From a virus: a stretch of 41,613 nt of DNA. The position numbers were made by a program, and so were the translations under genes. Each line of letters starts with the position of its first letter. Positions within the stretch are counted from its first letter, which is position 1. This document shows positions 27,485-35,619 of this stretch, one piece after another. A model generated the notes under the pieces. That model had not been told where the DNA came from and did not search any database. It saw only the letters and a program-made list of their open reading frames with translations. The DNA lies in the IMG/VR virus record IMGVR_UViG_3300034073_001383, positions 1 through 41,613 of that record, one strand, 5' to 3'.

Positions 27485-27852
27485 TACTCCTCCAGAATCT
27501 GGAGGAGTAGCCGAGAGTCGGGAGCGTCCGCCTGGGCCGCATAGTCGCCCGGCGCGAGCCGCAGCACTGCGGCATCGCCGACCTTAAGCCGCACAGTCTC
27601 GAAGAGAGCCGTGCCGCTCAGTCGCCCGAACGAGACCGTATGCGTGCCCGCGGTCGCGAGCGAGCGAGCGAAGCACAAGCCTAGGTTCGATGCCGATGCC
27701 GTGCTGATCGCCTGCGTCGCTGTGCCGACGTTCAGCGTCACCGCCAGGAAGCCCGTCGTGGAAAAGTCGCTCGTGATATTGCTCGCATTGAGGTTCTGCG
27801 ACAACGCGCCGGCGTTCACATTGAGATTCACGCTGTAGGAAATGTCGGGCAT
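27484..27852 (-). CDS. Tail-associated structural protein (122 aa)
   Basis: The protein is built mostly of strands, with SYSVNLNVNAGALSQNLNAS and TTGFLAVTLNVGTATQAIST and few charged residues. It ends LLLQILEE. No domain is recognised. TAATG couples it to the next gene. Position after the tape measure fits a tail or baseplate component. Confidence 0.7.
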   Translation of the reverse strand: MPDISYSVNLNVNAGALSQNLNASNITSDFSTTGFLAVTLNVGTATQAISTASASNLGLCFARSLATAGTHTVSFGRLSGTALFETVRLKVGDAAVLRLAPGDYAAQADAPDSRLLLQILEE

Positions 27853-27861
27853 GGTGTGCTC

Positions 27862-28731
27862 CTAGGTCGGCGGCGTGCCGAAGTACGTAGACATCGTGAT
27901 TCGCTTGTAGACGCGGCGGGTGAGGATCGCGGGCAGGGTCGCCCCGGCCTGCTTGCCGCCACTCCCGTTGAGTGCGATCGGGTTCGCCGAGGCAATCATT
28001 TCGCCGTCCGGCCCCTCGACATCGGCCCGTTTTTTCGTGCCGCCATCGATGTAGTTGAACCCTACATCGGGCAGCAAGAGATTCCACCCACTCTGCCGGC
28101 AGAGTAGTTCGCTCGTGATTTTCCAATACCGCACTTCAACGCCGCCGACTTGCTCGACAACCTGCTCTCCGCTGATGCCTTGAACCTTGACGCAGTCTTG
28201 GGCGAAGCCGAGATATACCCCGTCATTCACGCAGTTCGTGACCGCCGCTGCGAGAGCCGAGGGAAACTGCTGGCGATTCGCCTGGATGGTGACTTTCTGT
28301 TGAGCCTCATCGACCGTAAGCCCCTCGAAGTAATCGCCAGCCGAGTTCGTGAGCGGCTTCTGCGTTGCACCGTCGTAGTAGTAGAGGGCAGGAACCGCGA
28401 CGCCTTGCGTCTGGAACTTCCAAACATCGGGCCGCAGCCAAGGAAGCAGCCCGATATCTTGCTCGTTCGCTTGAGGAATCTTGTACCGGGCAACCAGTTC
28501 GACCCAGTAGCGGTTGCCCTCGTATGCCTCATTCAGTAAGAGCTCATAGCACTTCGCCGCCGGCACGTCTGGAAATGGAGTGCCGTGATCCGCACCGATC
28601 GCTTGAACTATCGTCGCAGCGGTCGTATTCGGATCATTGAGCGTCGCGACGAATCGCCGCTCAAACTCGGGCGATGCCCCAATCAGGTGCGTCGCGGTAC
28701 GCGGCAGTTCTCGCCAGGAGTGAACGCTCAT
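27862..28731 (-). CDS. Distal tail / baseplate-type protein (289 aa)
   Basis: The protein starts two bases past the tape measure stop (MSVHSWRELPRTATHLIGAS). It has PALYYYDGATQKPLTNSAG, TVDEAQQKVTIQANRQQF and SELLCRQSGWNLLLPDVGFN, a strand-rich profile. The position matches the distal tail (Dit) slot of siphoviruses, but I cannot match the fold by eye, and the FDVGFNY/GGTKKRADVEG part may be a separate domain. Confidence 0.65.
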   Translation of the reverse strand: MSVHSWRELPRTATHLIGASPEFERRFVATLNDPNTTAATIVQAIGADHGTPFPDVPAAKCYELLLNEAYEGNRYWVELVARYKIPQANEQDIGLLPWLRPDVWKFQTQGVAVPALYYYDGATQKPLTNSAGDYFEGLTVDEAQQKVTIQANRQQFPSALAAAVTNCVNDGVYLGFAQDCVKVQGISGEQVVEQVGGVEVRYWKITSELLCRQSGWNLLLPDVGFNYIDGGTKKRADVEGPDGEMIASANPIALNGSGGKQAGATLPAILTRRVYKRITMSTYFGTPPT

Positions 28732-28733
28732 GG

Positions 28734-31367
28734 TCAGCCCGTCCCCGCGAGGATGTCAACCTTCTCGGCCTGGAGTTTCGCGAGCTCCCGCCGCATGGCT
28801 TCGAGTTCCTTCGTCTGCTTCTTCGCCTCGGCGATTGCCGGGTCTTCCTTCAGCGTGTCAAAGAACGCTGAGATGCCGCCTGAGCGGATGTCGTTGATCT
28901 CGACCGATCCGGTGCGGACGGTAGCGAGTTCTTCGGCGCGGGCGAGTTCGATCTCGAACTGCCGCTCATAGAACTTTGCCTGAGAGTCAGCGATCTGCTG
29001 ACTGATGCGATCAACCTCACGTCGCTGCTCTTCCGCTCGCCGCTCTGCTTCCTGGGCGATCCGCTCTGCTTCCTTGGCGGCATCTTCGCGGGCTTTCTTG
29101 GCACCGCTTGCGATGTCATTCTCACGAGCCTCGACTTGATCCAGCGTTGCGAGCCGCGACGCGAGGGCGTTGATCGCTTCTGCGTCGCCGACTGCCCTTG
29201 CCGCCTGGAGTTGCTCTTCAACTCGCACGATCTCTTGCTGAATCCTGAGCAGATTGTCGGCCGCCCTTGCCCGGCTGGAGTCGCCGCCGAACTGCTCATC
29301 GACGCGGATCTGCTCAAGGTTCGCGTCGATGATGTCCTGCACGGCTTTCGCTTCCGCCTCAGCTCGCCGCTGCGCCTCTTCCGCGAGCCGCTGGTTCTCC
29401 TCCGCGACTCGCCTCGCCACGTCGATCTGCTTCTCAAACTCGGCGGTCGCGTTGGCAACGCCGCGTGCGTACTGCTCCGCGTTCAGTTCGCCATCGTTCG
29501 CTTGCTCTTGCAAGTCAGCGAGAGCTTGTTGGAACTCGAACGCGGCATCGAAGCCCGCCTGTCCAAACTCGCCAGCCTTGGCGATCGCGGAGTCGAGACC
29601 TTTCTGCGAGTCGGCGAACGCCTTGTCGAGTGCCTTGACCTCTTCGGCCGTGCGAGTGACTGCCTCAGCCGTTCGCTCGGTTGCCGCCGCCGTCTCTTCG
29701 GCAGTCGAGAAGAACGACCGGAAGAATCCGATCGTTCCGTTGACGGCATCGCCGAACGCTCCAAACGCGGTTCCGACCGCATCAAGCACCGGCCCGAGCA
29801 CGGTGCCGATCGTTTGGGCGACGACCGTGATAATGTTGATGAGCCCGCTAAATGCCGTGGCGACTCCCTCGACAAGCCCGACGAACGGCAGAAGAACTGA
29901 CTGCCCCAGCCCCGTAAGTGCCACGCCGACTTGGTCGAACGCAGCACCGAGCCCGGCAAATGCGGTTCGGTCGGTCTCGCTCAGTGCTGCCCCGAAGGTC
30001 TGGATGTCCTCGGCAGCACCGCCCAACTCATTGAAGAACGGCAGCAACTGCACGCCGCTGCGGCCGAACAACGCGATCGCAGCAGCGGAACGCTCGGCAG
30101 GGTCTTCGATCCCAGCCAGACGCTCGCCGATCAAGTCGATCCGCTGTTGCTCGGAGAGCTCGCCGAAGTTTTCCACCGACACGCCCAGCCGCTGCAACGC
30201 TTCACTCGCCTTCTTGCTCTCTTCATCTGCACCCGCGAGCGTGTTCTGAAGCCGGGCGAACGAGCCGCTCAACTGCTCAATCGAAACGTCGGCGCGGCGA
30301 CCCGCCTCCTCCAGAACTTGCACGAACTCAAAGGACACGCCCAACTGGTTCGCCAAGCGACTAAGCCGCTCGACGCGATCCTCTAGGCTGACAAGCCCAC
30401 GAGCAACCGCAGTTGCCCCAGCGGCAAAAGCCGTGATACCAGCAAGAGCGAGCGTGAACGGGTTGATGAGAGCGGTGACCGATGACACAAGCCCTTGGAA
30501 TCCTGCCTGCAATCCGCCCGCGAAGATCCTCGACAGCCCCTCGCTTGCACTCGCGATGCCAGAGATCCGCCCGGCGATGTTGCCCAGCGGGCCGGGCAGC
30601 ACAGAAAAGATTCCAGACAGTTCATTGAACTGAAGGGTTGATTGCTTACCAGCATCCGCGACTTTTGCCGAAGCAGCAGCAGCATCTTCTAGCGGCTTGC
30701 GTGCAGCCGCTACGGCGCGATTGTAGTTCTCTCCAACGAGAACGCCCTCGCGCTGGAGGTTATTCAGTTCTTGAAGTTGCTGCTCGTACCGCTCCTGGGC
30801 AGTCAAGTTCGCTTGAATAATCTGCGCGGCCCGAGACTCTAGCGATTGCCGCTGCCGCAGTGCCTCGGCTTGAACCTTCGCGGCTTCAGCCTCTTGTCGA
30901 GCATTTTCTGCCGCCGCCCTCGCTGCCTCGGCGTTCGCCCCAGAGTATTGAGCCACCGCTCGGTTATAGGTCTCTTGGTCGATCGCGCCTTGCTGCCTCA
31001 GTCTGTTGACTCGTTCTAGCGCGAGCGCATTCCGCTCTTCCGAGGTTCGGAACTGCTCGGTGACCCGTGCGCCTTCCTCAAAGGCAACGGCAAGCTCCCG
31101 TGCTTCCTCTGAAAGCCGCTCGAACTGCGCAGCAAACTGTGTCGCGTTGCCGTTGTCTCGGAGGTTGTTGATGAGATCCTGAGATCGCCGAGCGAAGTCT
31201 TCTTGCGCCCTCGCGGCCCCCTCGCTGCCTGCGGTAAACCTCTCAAACTGACCAGTGAGTTTGTCGGCTTGTTCACCCAGGCCCACGAGGGCACGCTGCA
31301 CCGGGTCGAGCCGCAGCCCGCTGGCATCCGCCGTGACCCGCAACGCTAGAGATAGGACGTTAGCCAT
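28734..31367 (-). CDS. Tape measure protein
   Basis: The 877-residue protein is by far the longest in the tail block. It is mostly charged helix with heptad-type repeats (NARQEAEAAKVQAEALRQRQ and many like it) and central hydrophobic segments (LVSSVTALINPFTLALAGIT and FSGLINIITVVAQTIGTVLG) as tape measures have for membrane passage. There is no peptidase or lysozyme domain. It fixes tail length (877 residues at about 1.5 A each would give a tail near 130 nm). It starts inside the end of the second chaperone gene (ATGGCTAA overlap). Confidence 0.95.
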   Translation of the reverse strand: MANVLSLALRVTADASGLRLDPVQRALVGLGEQADKLTGQFERFTAGSEGAARAQEDFARRSQDLINNLRDNGNATQFAAQFERLSEEARELAVAFEEGARVTEQFRTSEERNALALERVNRLRQQGAIDQETYNRAVAQYSGANAEAARAAAENARQEAEAAKVQAEALRQRQSLESRAAQIIQANLTAQERYEQQLQELNNLQREGVLVGENYNRAVAAARKPLEDAAAASAKVADAGKQSTLQFNELSGIFSVLPGPLGNIAGRISGIASASEGLSRIFAGGLQAGFQGLVSSVTALINPFTLALAGITAFAAGATAVARGLVSLEDRVERLSRLANQLGVSFEFVQVLEEAGRRADVSIEQLSGSFARLQNTLAGADEESKKASEALQRLGVSVENFGELSEQQRIDLIGERLAGIEDPAERSAAAIALFGRSGVQLLPFFNELGGAAEDIQTFGAALSETDRTAFAGLGAAFDQVGVALTGLGQSVLLPFVGLVEGVATAFSGLINIITVVAQTIGTVLGPVLDAVGTAFGAFGDAVNGTIGFFRSFFSTAEETAAATERTAEAVTRTAEEVKALDKAFADSQKGLDSAIAKAGEFGQAGFDAAFEFQQALADLQEQANDGELNAEQYARGVANATAEFEKQIDVARRVAEENQRLAEEAQRRAEAEAKAVQDIIDANLEQIRVDEQFGGDSSRARAADNLLRIQQEIVRVEEQLQAARAVGDAEAINALASRLATLDQVEARENDIASGAKKAREDAAKEAERIAQEAERRAEEQRREVDRISQQIADSQAKFYERQFEIELARAEELATVRTGSVEINDIRSGGISAFFDTLKEDPAIAEAKKQTKELEAMRRELAKLQAEKVDILAGTG

Positions 31368-31698
31368 CGCCGTTCAGTTCTAAGTCGCCAAGTCCGAACG
31401 CTCGCCGCAACTCCAACAACGCCGACATATCCTGCGACTCGTGCTGCGGCGGCTTTTCAATCGGAACAAAATCTTCGGGCTTCGGTCGTTTCTGGTTCTT
31501 GCCGATGTGCGGTGCTAGGAGAGCCGTCACGATCAACGCCGTCTCCCGCCACGAGTCGGGCAGTGCCGAGTAGTAGCGGTTGTAGGCGATCCATTCACTG
31601 AACTCGGCTGAATCCATTCGCTCGCCCAACTCTCGCACGGTCATTCGCAAGTCACGGGCGACCGCAAACATGTACCGGCGAGTCGGGCTCGCGTTCAT
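31360..31698 (-). CDS. Tail assembly chaperone, gpT-like part
   Basis: The 112-residue protein, which begins MNASPTRRYMFAVARDLRMT and then VRELGERMDSAEFSEWIAYN, matches gpT-like tail chaperones by the ELGERMDSAEFSEW block and the LLAPHIGKNQKRPKPEDFVP region. In lambda and relatives, gpT is made only as a fusion to gpG by -1 frameshifting. Here the ATG at 31698 is also available and overlaps the upstream stop. It would bind the tape measure and tail tube during assembly. Confidence 0.85.
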   Translation of the reverse strand: MNASPTRRYMFAVARDLRMTVRELGERMDSAEFSEWIAYNRYYSALPDSWRETALIVTALLAPHIGKNQKRPKPEDFVPIEKPPQHESQDMSALLELRRAFGLGDLELNGDG

Positions 31699-32039
31699 CC
31701 TTTTCCCAGTTCCTGCACATCCTCCTCTGTCATCCGGTTGTGTTTCATCGCCTCATCAAACAGCCGGCCCATCACCGCGCCGCTCTTCTGGGCGAGCTTG
31801 TCGATCTGATCGCGGCTGAAGAGGAGCTTCCCTGTCTCGTCGCACAGCACGCCCGCGAGGTACTGGGTGCGGAAGTTGTCGATCCCGGTCTCCCGCTTGC
31901 CGATCCACTTCCGCTCGTAGGCGTCACGCTCGCCAACGCTCATCACGCGGATGAACACGTCGCCGCCCCACTCGGGAACCTCGACCCGCTTCAGCCCGAG
32001 GTCATCGGCCGCGAGAATCTGCTCTGCCGTCAGTGCCAT
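31695..32039 (-). CDS. Tail assembly chaperone, gpG-like part
   Basis: The 114-residue protein starts MALTAEQILAADDLGLKRVE and has VFIRVMSVGERDAYERKWIG then KRETGIDNFRTQYLAGVLCD, a typical tail-chaperone layout. It ends VQELGKG at a TGA, three codons past a canonical slippery heptamer. It would associate with the tape measure during tail assembly, with its minor frameshifted longer form. Confidence 0.88.
   Translation of the reverse strand: MALTAEQILAADDLGLKRVEVPEWGGDVFIRVMSVGERDAYERKWIGKRETGIDNFRTQYLAGVLCDETGKLLFSRDQIDKLAQKSGAVMGRLFDEAMKHNRMTEEDVQELGKG
31701..31707 (-). promoter_or_regulatory. Slippery heptamer for -1 frameshift in tail chaperones
   Basis: On the coding strand the sequence is G GGA AAA (31707-31701), the X XXY YYZ form, with GGA AAA in the zero frame, followed by GGA TGA. 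A -1 shift reads AAA AGG ATG AAC and joins gpG to the gpT frame, as lambda does with G GGA AAG. No obvious pseudoknot was worked out. Confidence 0.85.
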
Positions 32040-32052
32040 CTGTCACGTTCTC

Positions 32053-32421
32053 CTAGGGATTCGTGGGCGCACCCACTGTGTCTTGCACTCTAAAGGTGAA
32101 CGCAAACCTCACAGCATCATTCGCCGTCGCCTCGATGCGAGCATCCTCATAGATGCAGTCTCGATCAAAGAAGGTCACGGCTGGTGCCGTCACCGACACC
32201 GACGTGCGGCCCGTGAACGTCAGCCGATTCCGTCGCCCGTACTCGCTCGCGGGCAGATGGGCGGTAGCGAATGCGGCGATCCGCAGCGTGCCTAGGCTTG
32301 GCGTCCACGTTGTTACGCGACCGAGCGGCAGCCCACGCTGGGCGTCAAGCTCGAACGATTGCACCTCTTGGAGCGTCTGACCGCCCCAGGTGATCGTGAA
32401 CCCTTGGCATGGAATCGCCAT
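32053..32421 (-). CDS. Tail protein (122 aa), minor tail or tube-like
   Basis: The protein begins MAIPCQGFTITWGGQTLQEV and shows TWTPSLGTLRIAAFATAHLP, strand-rich with few charged helices. A virion role follows from its place between the major tail protein and the chaperones. I do not recognise the fold. It ends at TAG. Confidence 0.75.
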   Translation of the reverse strand: MAIPCQGFTITWGGQTLQEVQSFELDAQRGLPLGRVTTWTPSLGTLRIAAFATAHLPASEYGRRNRLTFTGRTSVSVTAPAVTFFDRDCIYEDARIEATANDAVRFAFTFRVQDTVGAPTNP

Positions 32422-32439
32422 GACGGCACCCCGTCATGA

Positions 32440-32871
32440 CTAGCGGGCGACCGTGATGACGCCCTGGCCCCGGATGGCATCGTTCGTCGCCAGCGTGAGC
32501 GTCGAGCTCTGCACGGTGTGGTAGCTCGCCGTCGTCCCGCCGACCAGCGTCACGCCTGCCACAGTGATGTGGTAGGTGCCGGTCGCCCCGTCAGAGATGA
32601 CCACCTTACCGAGATAGTCAAAGGTAATCGTCCTGCCGCTGCCGCCATCATCTGCGGGCAGCACGAGCGGAGGCGTCATCCGAGCAGCGAGTTCTCCAGT
32701 AGACTGACCGAGGTGAGCGATATCGATTTGCGTGTCGGCAGCCGCACCTGGGTTCGTGTTCGAGAGAACGATGTTCGTGACGACGTATGAGCTCGTGACG
32801 CCGTTGAGCGACAGCGTGAGCTTCGTGCCGTTGCCGGAAACCGAGGTATCGTGCGGGGTCGAGATTGACAC
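32440..32871 (-). CDS. Major tail protein (tail tube)
   Basis: The 143-residue protein, MSISTPHDTSVSGNGTKLTL, has alternating strands, SSYVVTNIVLSNTNPGAAAD and IDIAHLGQSTGELAARMTPP, typical of small phage tail-tube proteins built on one beta-sandwich. Its position after tail completion and before tail chaperones is the normal slot. A later strand block, LVGGTTASYHTVQSSTLTLA, closes the sandwich. Confidence 0.8.
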   Translation of the reverse strand: MSISTPHDTSVSGNGTKLTLSLNGVTSSYVVTNIVLSNTNPGAAADTQIDIAHLGQSTGELAARMTPPLVLPADDGGSGRTITFDYLGKVVISDGATGTYHITVAGVTLVGGTTASYHTVQSSTLTLATNDAIRGQGVITVAR

Positions 32872-32874
32872 GGG

Positions 32875-33294
32875 CTAAATCTCCTGCCAGAGGACTGTGT
32901 AAGTCTGCGTCACGCTGTAGACGGGCGGGAGGTCGCCGCCGGCCAACTGAACGAACCCGTCGCTCTCGTTGAGGAGCGAGACGTTCCGTACCGAAATCCA
33001 GTTTCCCAAGGCACCGTTGAAACCATCCAGTACCGCCCGGCAGCGGTCGGCGAGCTCTCTTACTGCCTCGTATGTCGTGGCGTACATATCGACAGCCAGC
33101 GTCACGGTCGCGACGCCTGCCGGGCCGGCGAGGGTCGATTCCCGCTGCACCGCCTGCCGACGCCAGACGATGAACGGGATCGCCGCCGAGGCGGGGGCAA
33201 TCACGGGGTAGACGCGGTCGCCGATCAGTTCCGCGATGGCGGGGGCGGCGACCAGGGCATCGCCGAGCAGGCGTTCGGGGGATTTCACGCTCAT
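32875..33294 (-). CDS. Tail completion protein, DUF3168 family
   Basis: The 139-residue protein shows the DUF3168 pattern: SPERLLGDALVAAPAIAELI, GDRVYPVIAPASAAIPFIVW, and ATVTLAVDMYATTYEAVREL with LADRCRAVLDGF, then late strands ending TVLWQEI. These proteins cap the tail tube at the head side (HK97 gp10, SPP1 gp17 type). ATG 33294 overlaps the upstream stop as ATGA. Confidence 0.9.
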   Translation of the reverse strand: MSVKSPERLLGDALVAAPAIAELIGDRVYPVIAPASAAIPFIVWRRQAVQRESTLAGPAGVATVTLAVDMYATTYEAVRELADRCRAVLDGFNGALGNWISVRNVSLLNESDGFVQLAGGDLPPVYSVTQTYTVLWQEI

Positions 33295-34091
33295 GTGAGG
33301 TTGCCGCCTGTCGTGGTAATCGCACTGAGTGCTTGCTCTAGCGAAATCCGAAGCTCACGCGTCAAGATTTCCGCCACCGTTTGGCGGGTCTGGTTCCACG
33401 CCGTTGTGAGTGGCGGGCGTCCGGTTGAGCCACCAACAGGCATTGCCGGGATGGTGATGGGATTCTTGCTCTTCCTAAAGAACGCATTCGGGTATCCCGG
33501 CCGCGTCTGCACCCTGTGCGGTACGCCCGAGCCCCGCGGCGGGCGTGGCGTTGGCGTGAAGCCCTCGAACCCGCCTAGACTGTTGAAGCTCGATGCGATG
33601 TATCCGCCCTGCCGGGCGACTGTATGCGATTGCACCTGAACAACCTTGCCCGACTTCATCACTCGCTTATGGGCTTTTCGCGTGTATGGCTTGTCGGCAG
33701 GGGTGCTGACGGTTCGCTCATTCGTCCCCTCTTCCAACCAATACTGATGAAACGCTCGGTCGGGGCCGGCTTGCACCTTCCCGCCAGCGGCACTAGAAGC
33801 CCTCGCCCGACCGGCCCGCACATACCCGAGGACGCCTACCGCGTTGCCGTCCTGCGGGTATTCCACGACCTTTGACTCAACCGCCCGGCGAAGATTCCCG
33901 GTCGGGCCAAGAGGGGTCACTTCGCGGAGCCGCAACTCGGCAGGCAGCAGTGCTTTTTCAAGGGCAGACCCAAGAACCCTAGCCCTCGCCGCCCGGCCTT
34001 CAGCCGTCGGCGGAAAGATTCGGCTGATGCCGTCGCGAATCTCGCGAAGACCCTCCAACTGTGCCGTGAGTTCGATGCGACCGACTGCCAT
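33291..34091 (-). CDS. HK97 gp10-like head-tail/tail component
   Basis: The 266-residue protein contains the HK97 gp10-like core, IELTAQLEGLREIRDGISRI and then ALEKALLPAELRLREVTPLG with PTGNLRRAVESKVVEY. It is longer than the usual 130-150 residues because of a basic insert with repeated glycine-proline-arginine (TPTPRPPRGSGVPHRVQTRP) and another helix at the end. It overlaps the adaptor gene by one base. A tail terminator or head-tail joining role is usual for the family. Confidence 0.82.
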   Translation of the reverse strand: MAVGRIELTAQLEGLREIRDGISRIFPPTAEGRAARARVLGSALEKALLPAELRLREVTPLGPTGNLRRAVESKVVEYPQDGNAVGVLGYVRAGRARASSAAGGKVQAGPDRAFHQYWLEEGTNERTVSTPADKPYTRKAHKRVMKSGKVVQVQSHTVARQGGYIASSFNSLGGFEGFTPTPRPPRGSGVPHRVQTRPGYPNAFFRKSKNPITIPAMPVGGSTGRPPLTTAWNQTRQTVAEILTRELRISLEQALSAITTTGGNLT

Positions 34092-34411
34092 CAGTCAACC
34101 CTCTCCTGGCACAGCAACTCGTGCTCGCTGCGGTTGTTGTGCTCTAGCAGCGTCGTGATCTCCAACACCCGGCCACGCCAGAGAACCCGCATCGTCTGCA
34201 CGAGCCCAGCCACATACCGCAGCCGCACGCGATGCGTGCCCTCAGTCTGCTGCTGCCCCAAGAGCAGCACCTCACGACTCGACAACCCTTCAACGCTCGC
34301 CCACCGCTCGGCATACGTTGACCACTCCAGCGTGGTTTCCCCGAGCGAGTTGCGCCGCTCGGTCGCCTGCTGGATCGTCACACGTTCGCGGAGGCGGCCG
34401 GGGTCGATCAT
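34091..34411 (-). CDS. Head-tail adaptor (head closure)
   Basis: The 106-residue protein, MIDPGRLRERVTIQQATERR followed by NSLGETTLEWSTYAERWASV, is a classic phage head-tail adaptor (SPP1 gp16-like): a beta-barrel with the LRERVTIQ start and the GRVLEITTLLEHNNRSEHEL end. It closes the portal vertex and receives the tail. It is coupled to its neighbours. Confidence 0.93.
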   Translation of the reverse strand: MIDPGRLRERVTIQQATERRNSLGETTLEWSTYAERWASVEGLSSREVLLLGQQQTEGTHRVRLRYVAGLVQTMRVLWRGRVLEITTLLEHNNRSEHELLCQERVD

Positions 34412-34830
34412 GTGGCGTAAAGAATCACGGTGTAAGAGGCAGTTCCAGCGTTTGCAAAGATTTGCCCGGCCGAAGAGCCAAGCGCACTACACGAGGCGAT
34501 CAAGTTGTTGCTCGATACCATCTTGAACAACCCCAGATCGGTGTCTTCTACGATGACTGTGTTACTCGCCTTCAGTGCAATCAGTGCCGGACTGATTGCC
34601 CCGATTGCGTCTCCGTTTGCATTCTTATAGAGGTTGGCGAGTCCCGAGCCGTCAACGGCGTAGAGTGAGACCGCCGCCGTCCCCACCGTCCCCGTCACAA
34701 CCGCAACCTTGCCGGTCGTGTACTCGGTCGCATCCCGCATCGTGATCGTCTTGAGCGACTGTGCCCCGCTCACTGTCGTACTGTCGGTGAACGCGAGATC
34801 AACCGAGATGGTGCCTTTGACTTGGCTCAT
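34408..34830 (-). CDS. Head-tail region structural protein (140 aa)
   Basis: The start ATG 34830 (MSQVKGTISVDLAFTDSTTV) overlaps the connector stop as ATGA; the extra five codons upstream are within the connector gene. The protein is strand-rich, with TGKVAVVTGTVGTAAVSLYA and NTVIVEDTDLGLFKMVSS, and few helices. I do not recognise the family; a head decoration or connector accessory role is likely from position. Confidence 0.72.
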   Translation of the reverse strand: MSQVKGTISVDLAFTDSTTVSGAQSLKTITMRDATEYTTGKVAVVTGTVGTAAVSLYAVDGSGLANLYKNANGDAIGAISPALIALKASNTVIVEDTDLGLFKMVSSNNLIASCSALGSSAGQIFANAGTASYTVILYAT

Positions 34831-35423
34831 CGGTAACTCCCCCACTTCGCACTATCGAGCAACGCTTTTACGCCGAACGGAATCTCGTTGAGGTTCACCG
34901 CATCAGCCGCCATCCGCCGCTCGTACCACATGCCCACGAGCCAGAGAATCGCGTTCTTGACCCGCTGCGGCACGCTCGCCCCGTCGCCGTCACGACCGCC
35001 CCACCAAGTCACAGCGACCGCGTTGTAGTCCAGCAAGTGCGACGGCCAGGAGCCGTTGTAGTTCGTGCGCAGAACGCCCGGCACGCTGTCACGGTCAACC
35101 CGGTACTCGGTGGTCGAGAGCGTAGCGGTGCTCTGGTTCTCCAGCGTGTAGGTCACGCTCACCGCCGTGGTCGTGCCGGCGGTCGCCATCGGAGGGCGTG
35201 GCAACTCGATCTCGACCGGGAACGAGTCGAGCGTCATCCGATACTGCGTATGCACGAACGTCTCGTCGCAGTACGCCTCGCACCACTCGCGAGCCGCCTT
35301 GATGTAGGCAGCGATCAGAGCATCGTCGGTATCGACATCGACCCGGCAGTGAGCCTTCGCCTCGGCAAGAGATACAGGCTCAACCGCCGGCTGAGTCAGA
35401 GTCTTGAGGCTGCGGTATCGCAT
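34827..35423 (-). CDS. Head-tail connector (phiE125 gp8 / gp6-like)
   Basis: The 198-residue protein shows the family pattern: TQPAVEPVSLAEAKAHCRVD, VDTDDALIAAYIKAAREWCE, AYCDETFVHTQYRMTLDSFP, and a C-terminal helix PQRVKNAILWLVGMWYERRM. It forms the ring below the portal. The ATG follows AGGAAACCGA and overlaps the small upstream gene by 44 bases. Confidence 0.92.
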   Translation of the reverse strand: MRYRSLKTLTQPAVEPVSLAEAKAHCRVDVDTDDALIAAYIKAAREWCEAYCDETFVHTQYRMTLDSFPVEIELPRPPMATAGTTTAVSVTYTLENQSTATLSTTEYRVDRDSVPGVLRTNYNGSWPSHLLDYNAVAVTWWGGRDGDGASVPQRVKNAILWLVGMWYERRMAADAVNLNEIPFGVKALLDSAKWGSYR

Positions 35424-35619
35424 TCGGTTTCCTGCCGCGTCGCGGCCTTGCGTCAGCCCGCTCGACCTCGGGCTCGACCGTCGCCGTCTCGATCAAATCC
35501 ATCTGCGACTCTCGCACGGCGATGCCGTCGCGGATGAGCCGCTGTGCCGTCTCGTTCTCGCAATCGACAACCCGACCTACCGTGTAGGTCGAATAGTTCC
35601 GTACTAGTTTGATTTTCAC
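35380..35619 (-). CDS. Small conserved head-region protein (79 aa), GTG start
   Basis: GTG 35619 overlaps the upstream TGA as GTGA, and the product VKIKLVRNYSTYTVGRVVDC continues ENETAQRLIRDGIAVRES. The earlier ATG would add six residues with no ribosome binding site advantage. The N-terminal half is a strand-turn-helix seen in many phage head operons between capsid and connector; the tail is basic and acidic mixed (RADARPRRGRKPNAIPQPQD). Function unknown. Confidence 0.75.
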   Translation of the reverse strand: MKIKLVRNYSTYTVGRVVDCENETAQRLIRDGIAVRESQMDLIETATVEPEVERADARPRRGRKPNAIPQPQDSDSAGG

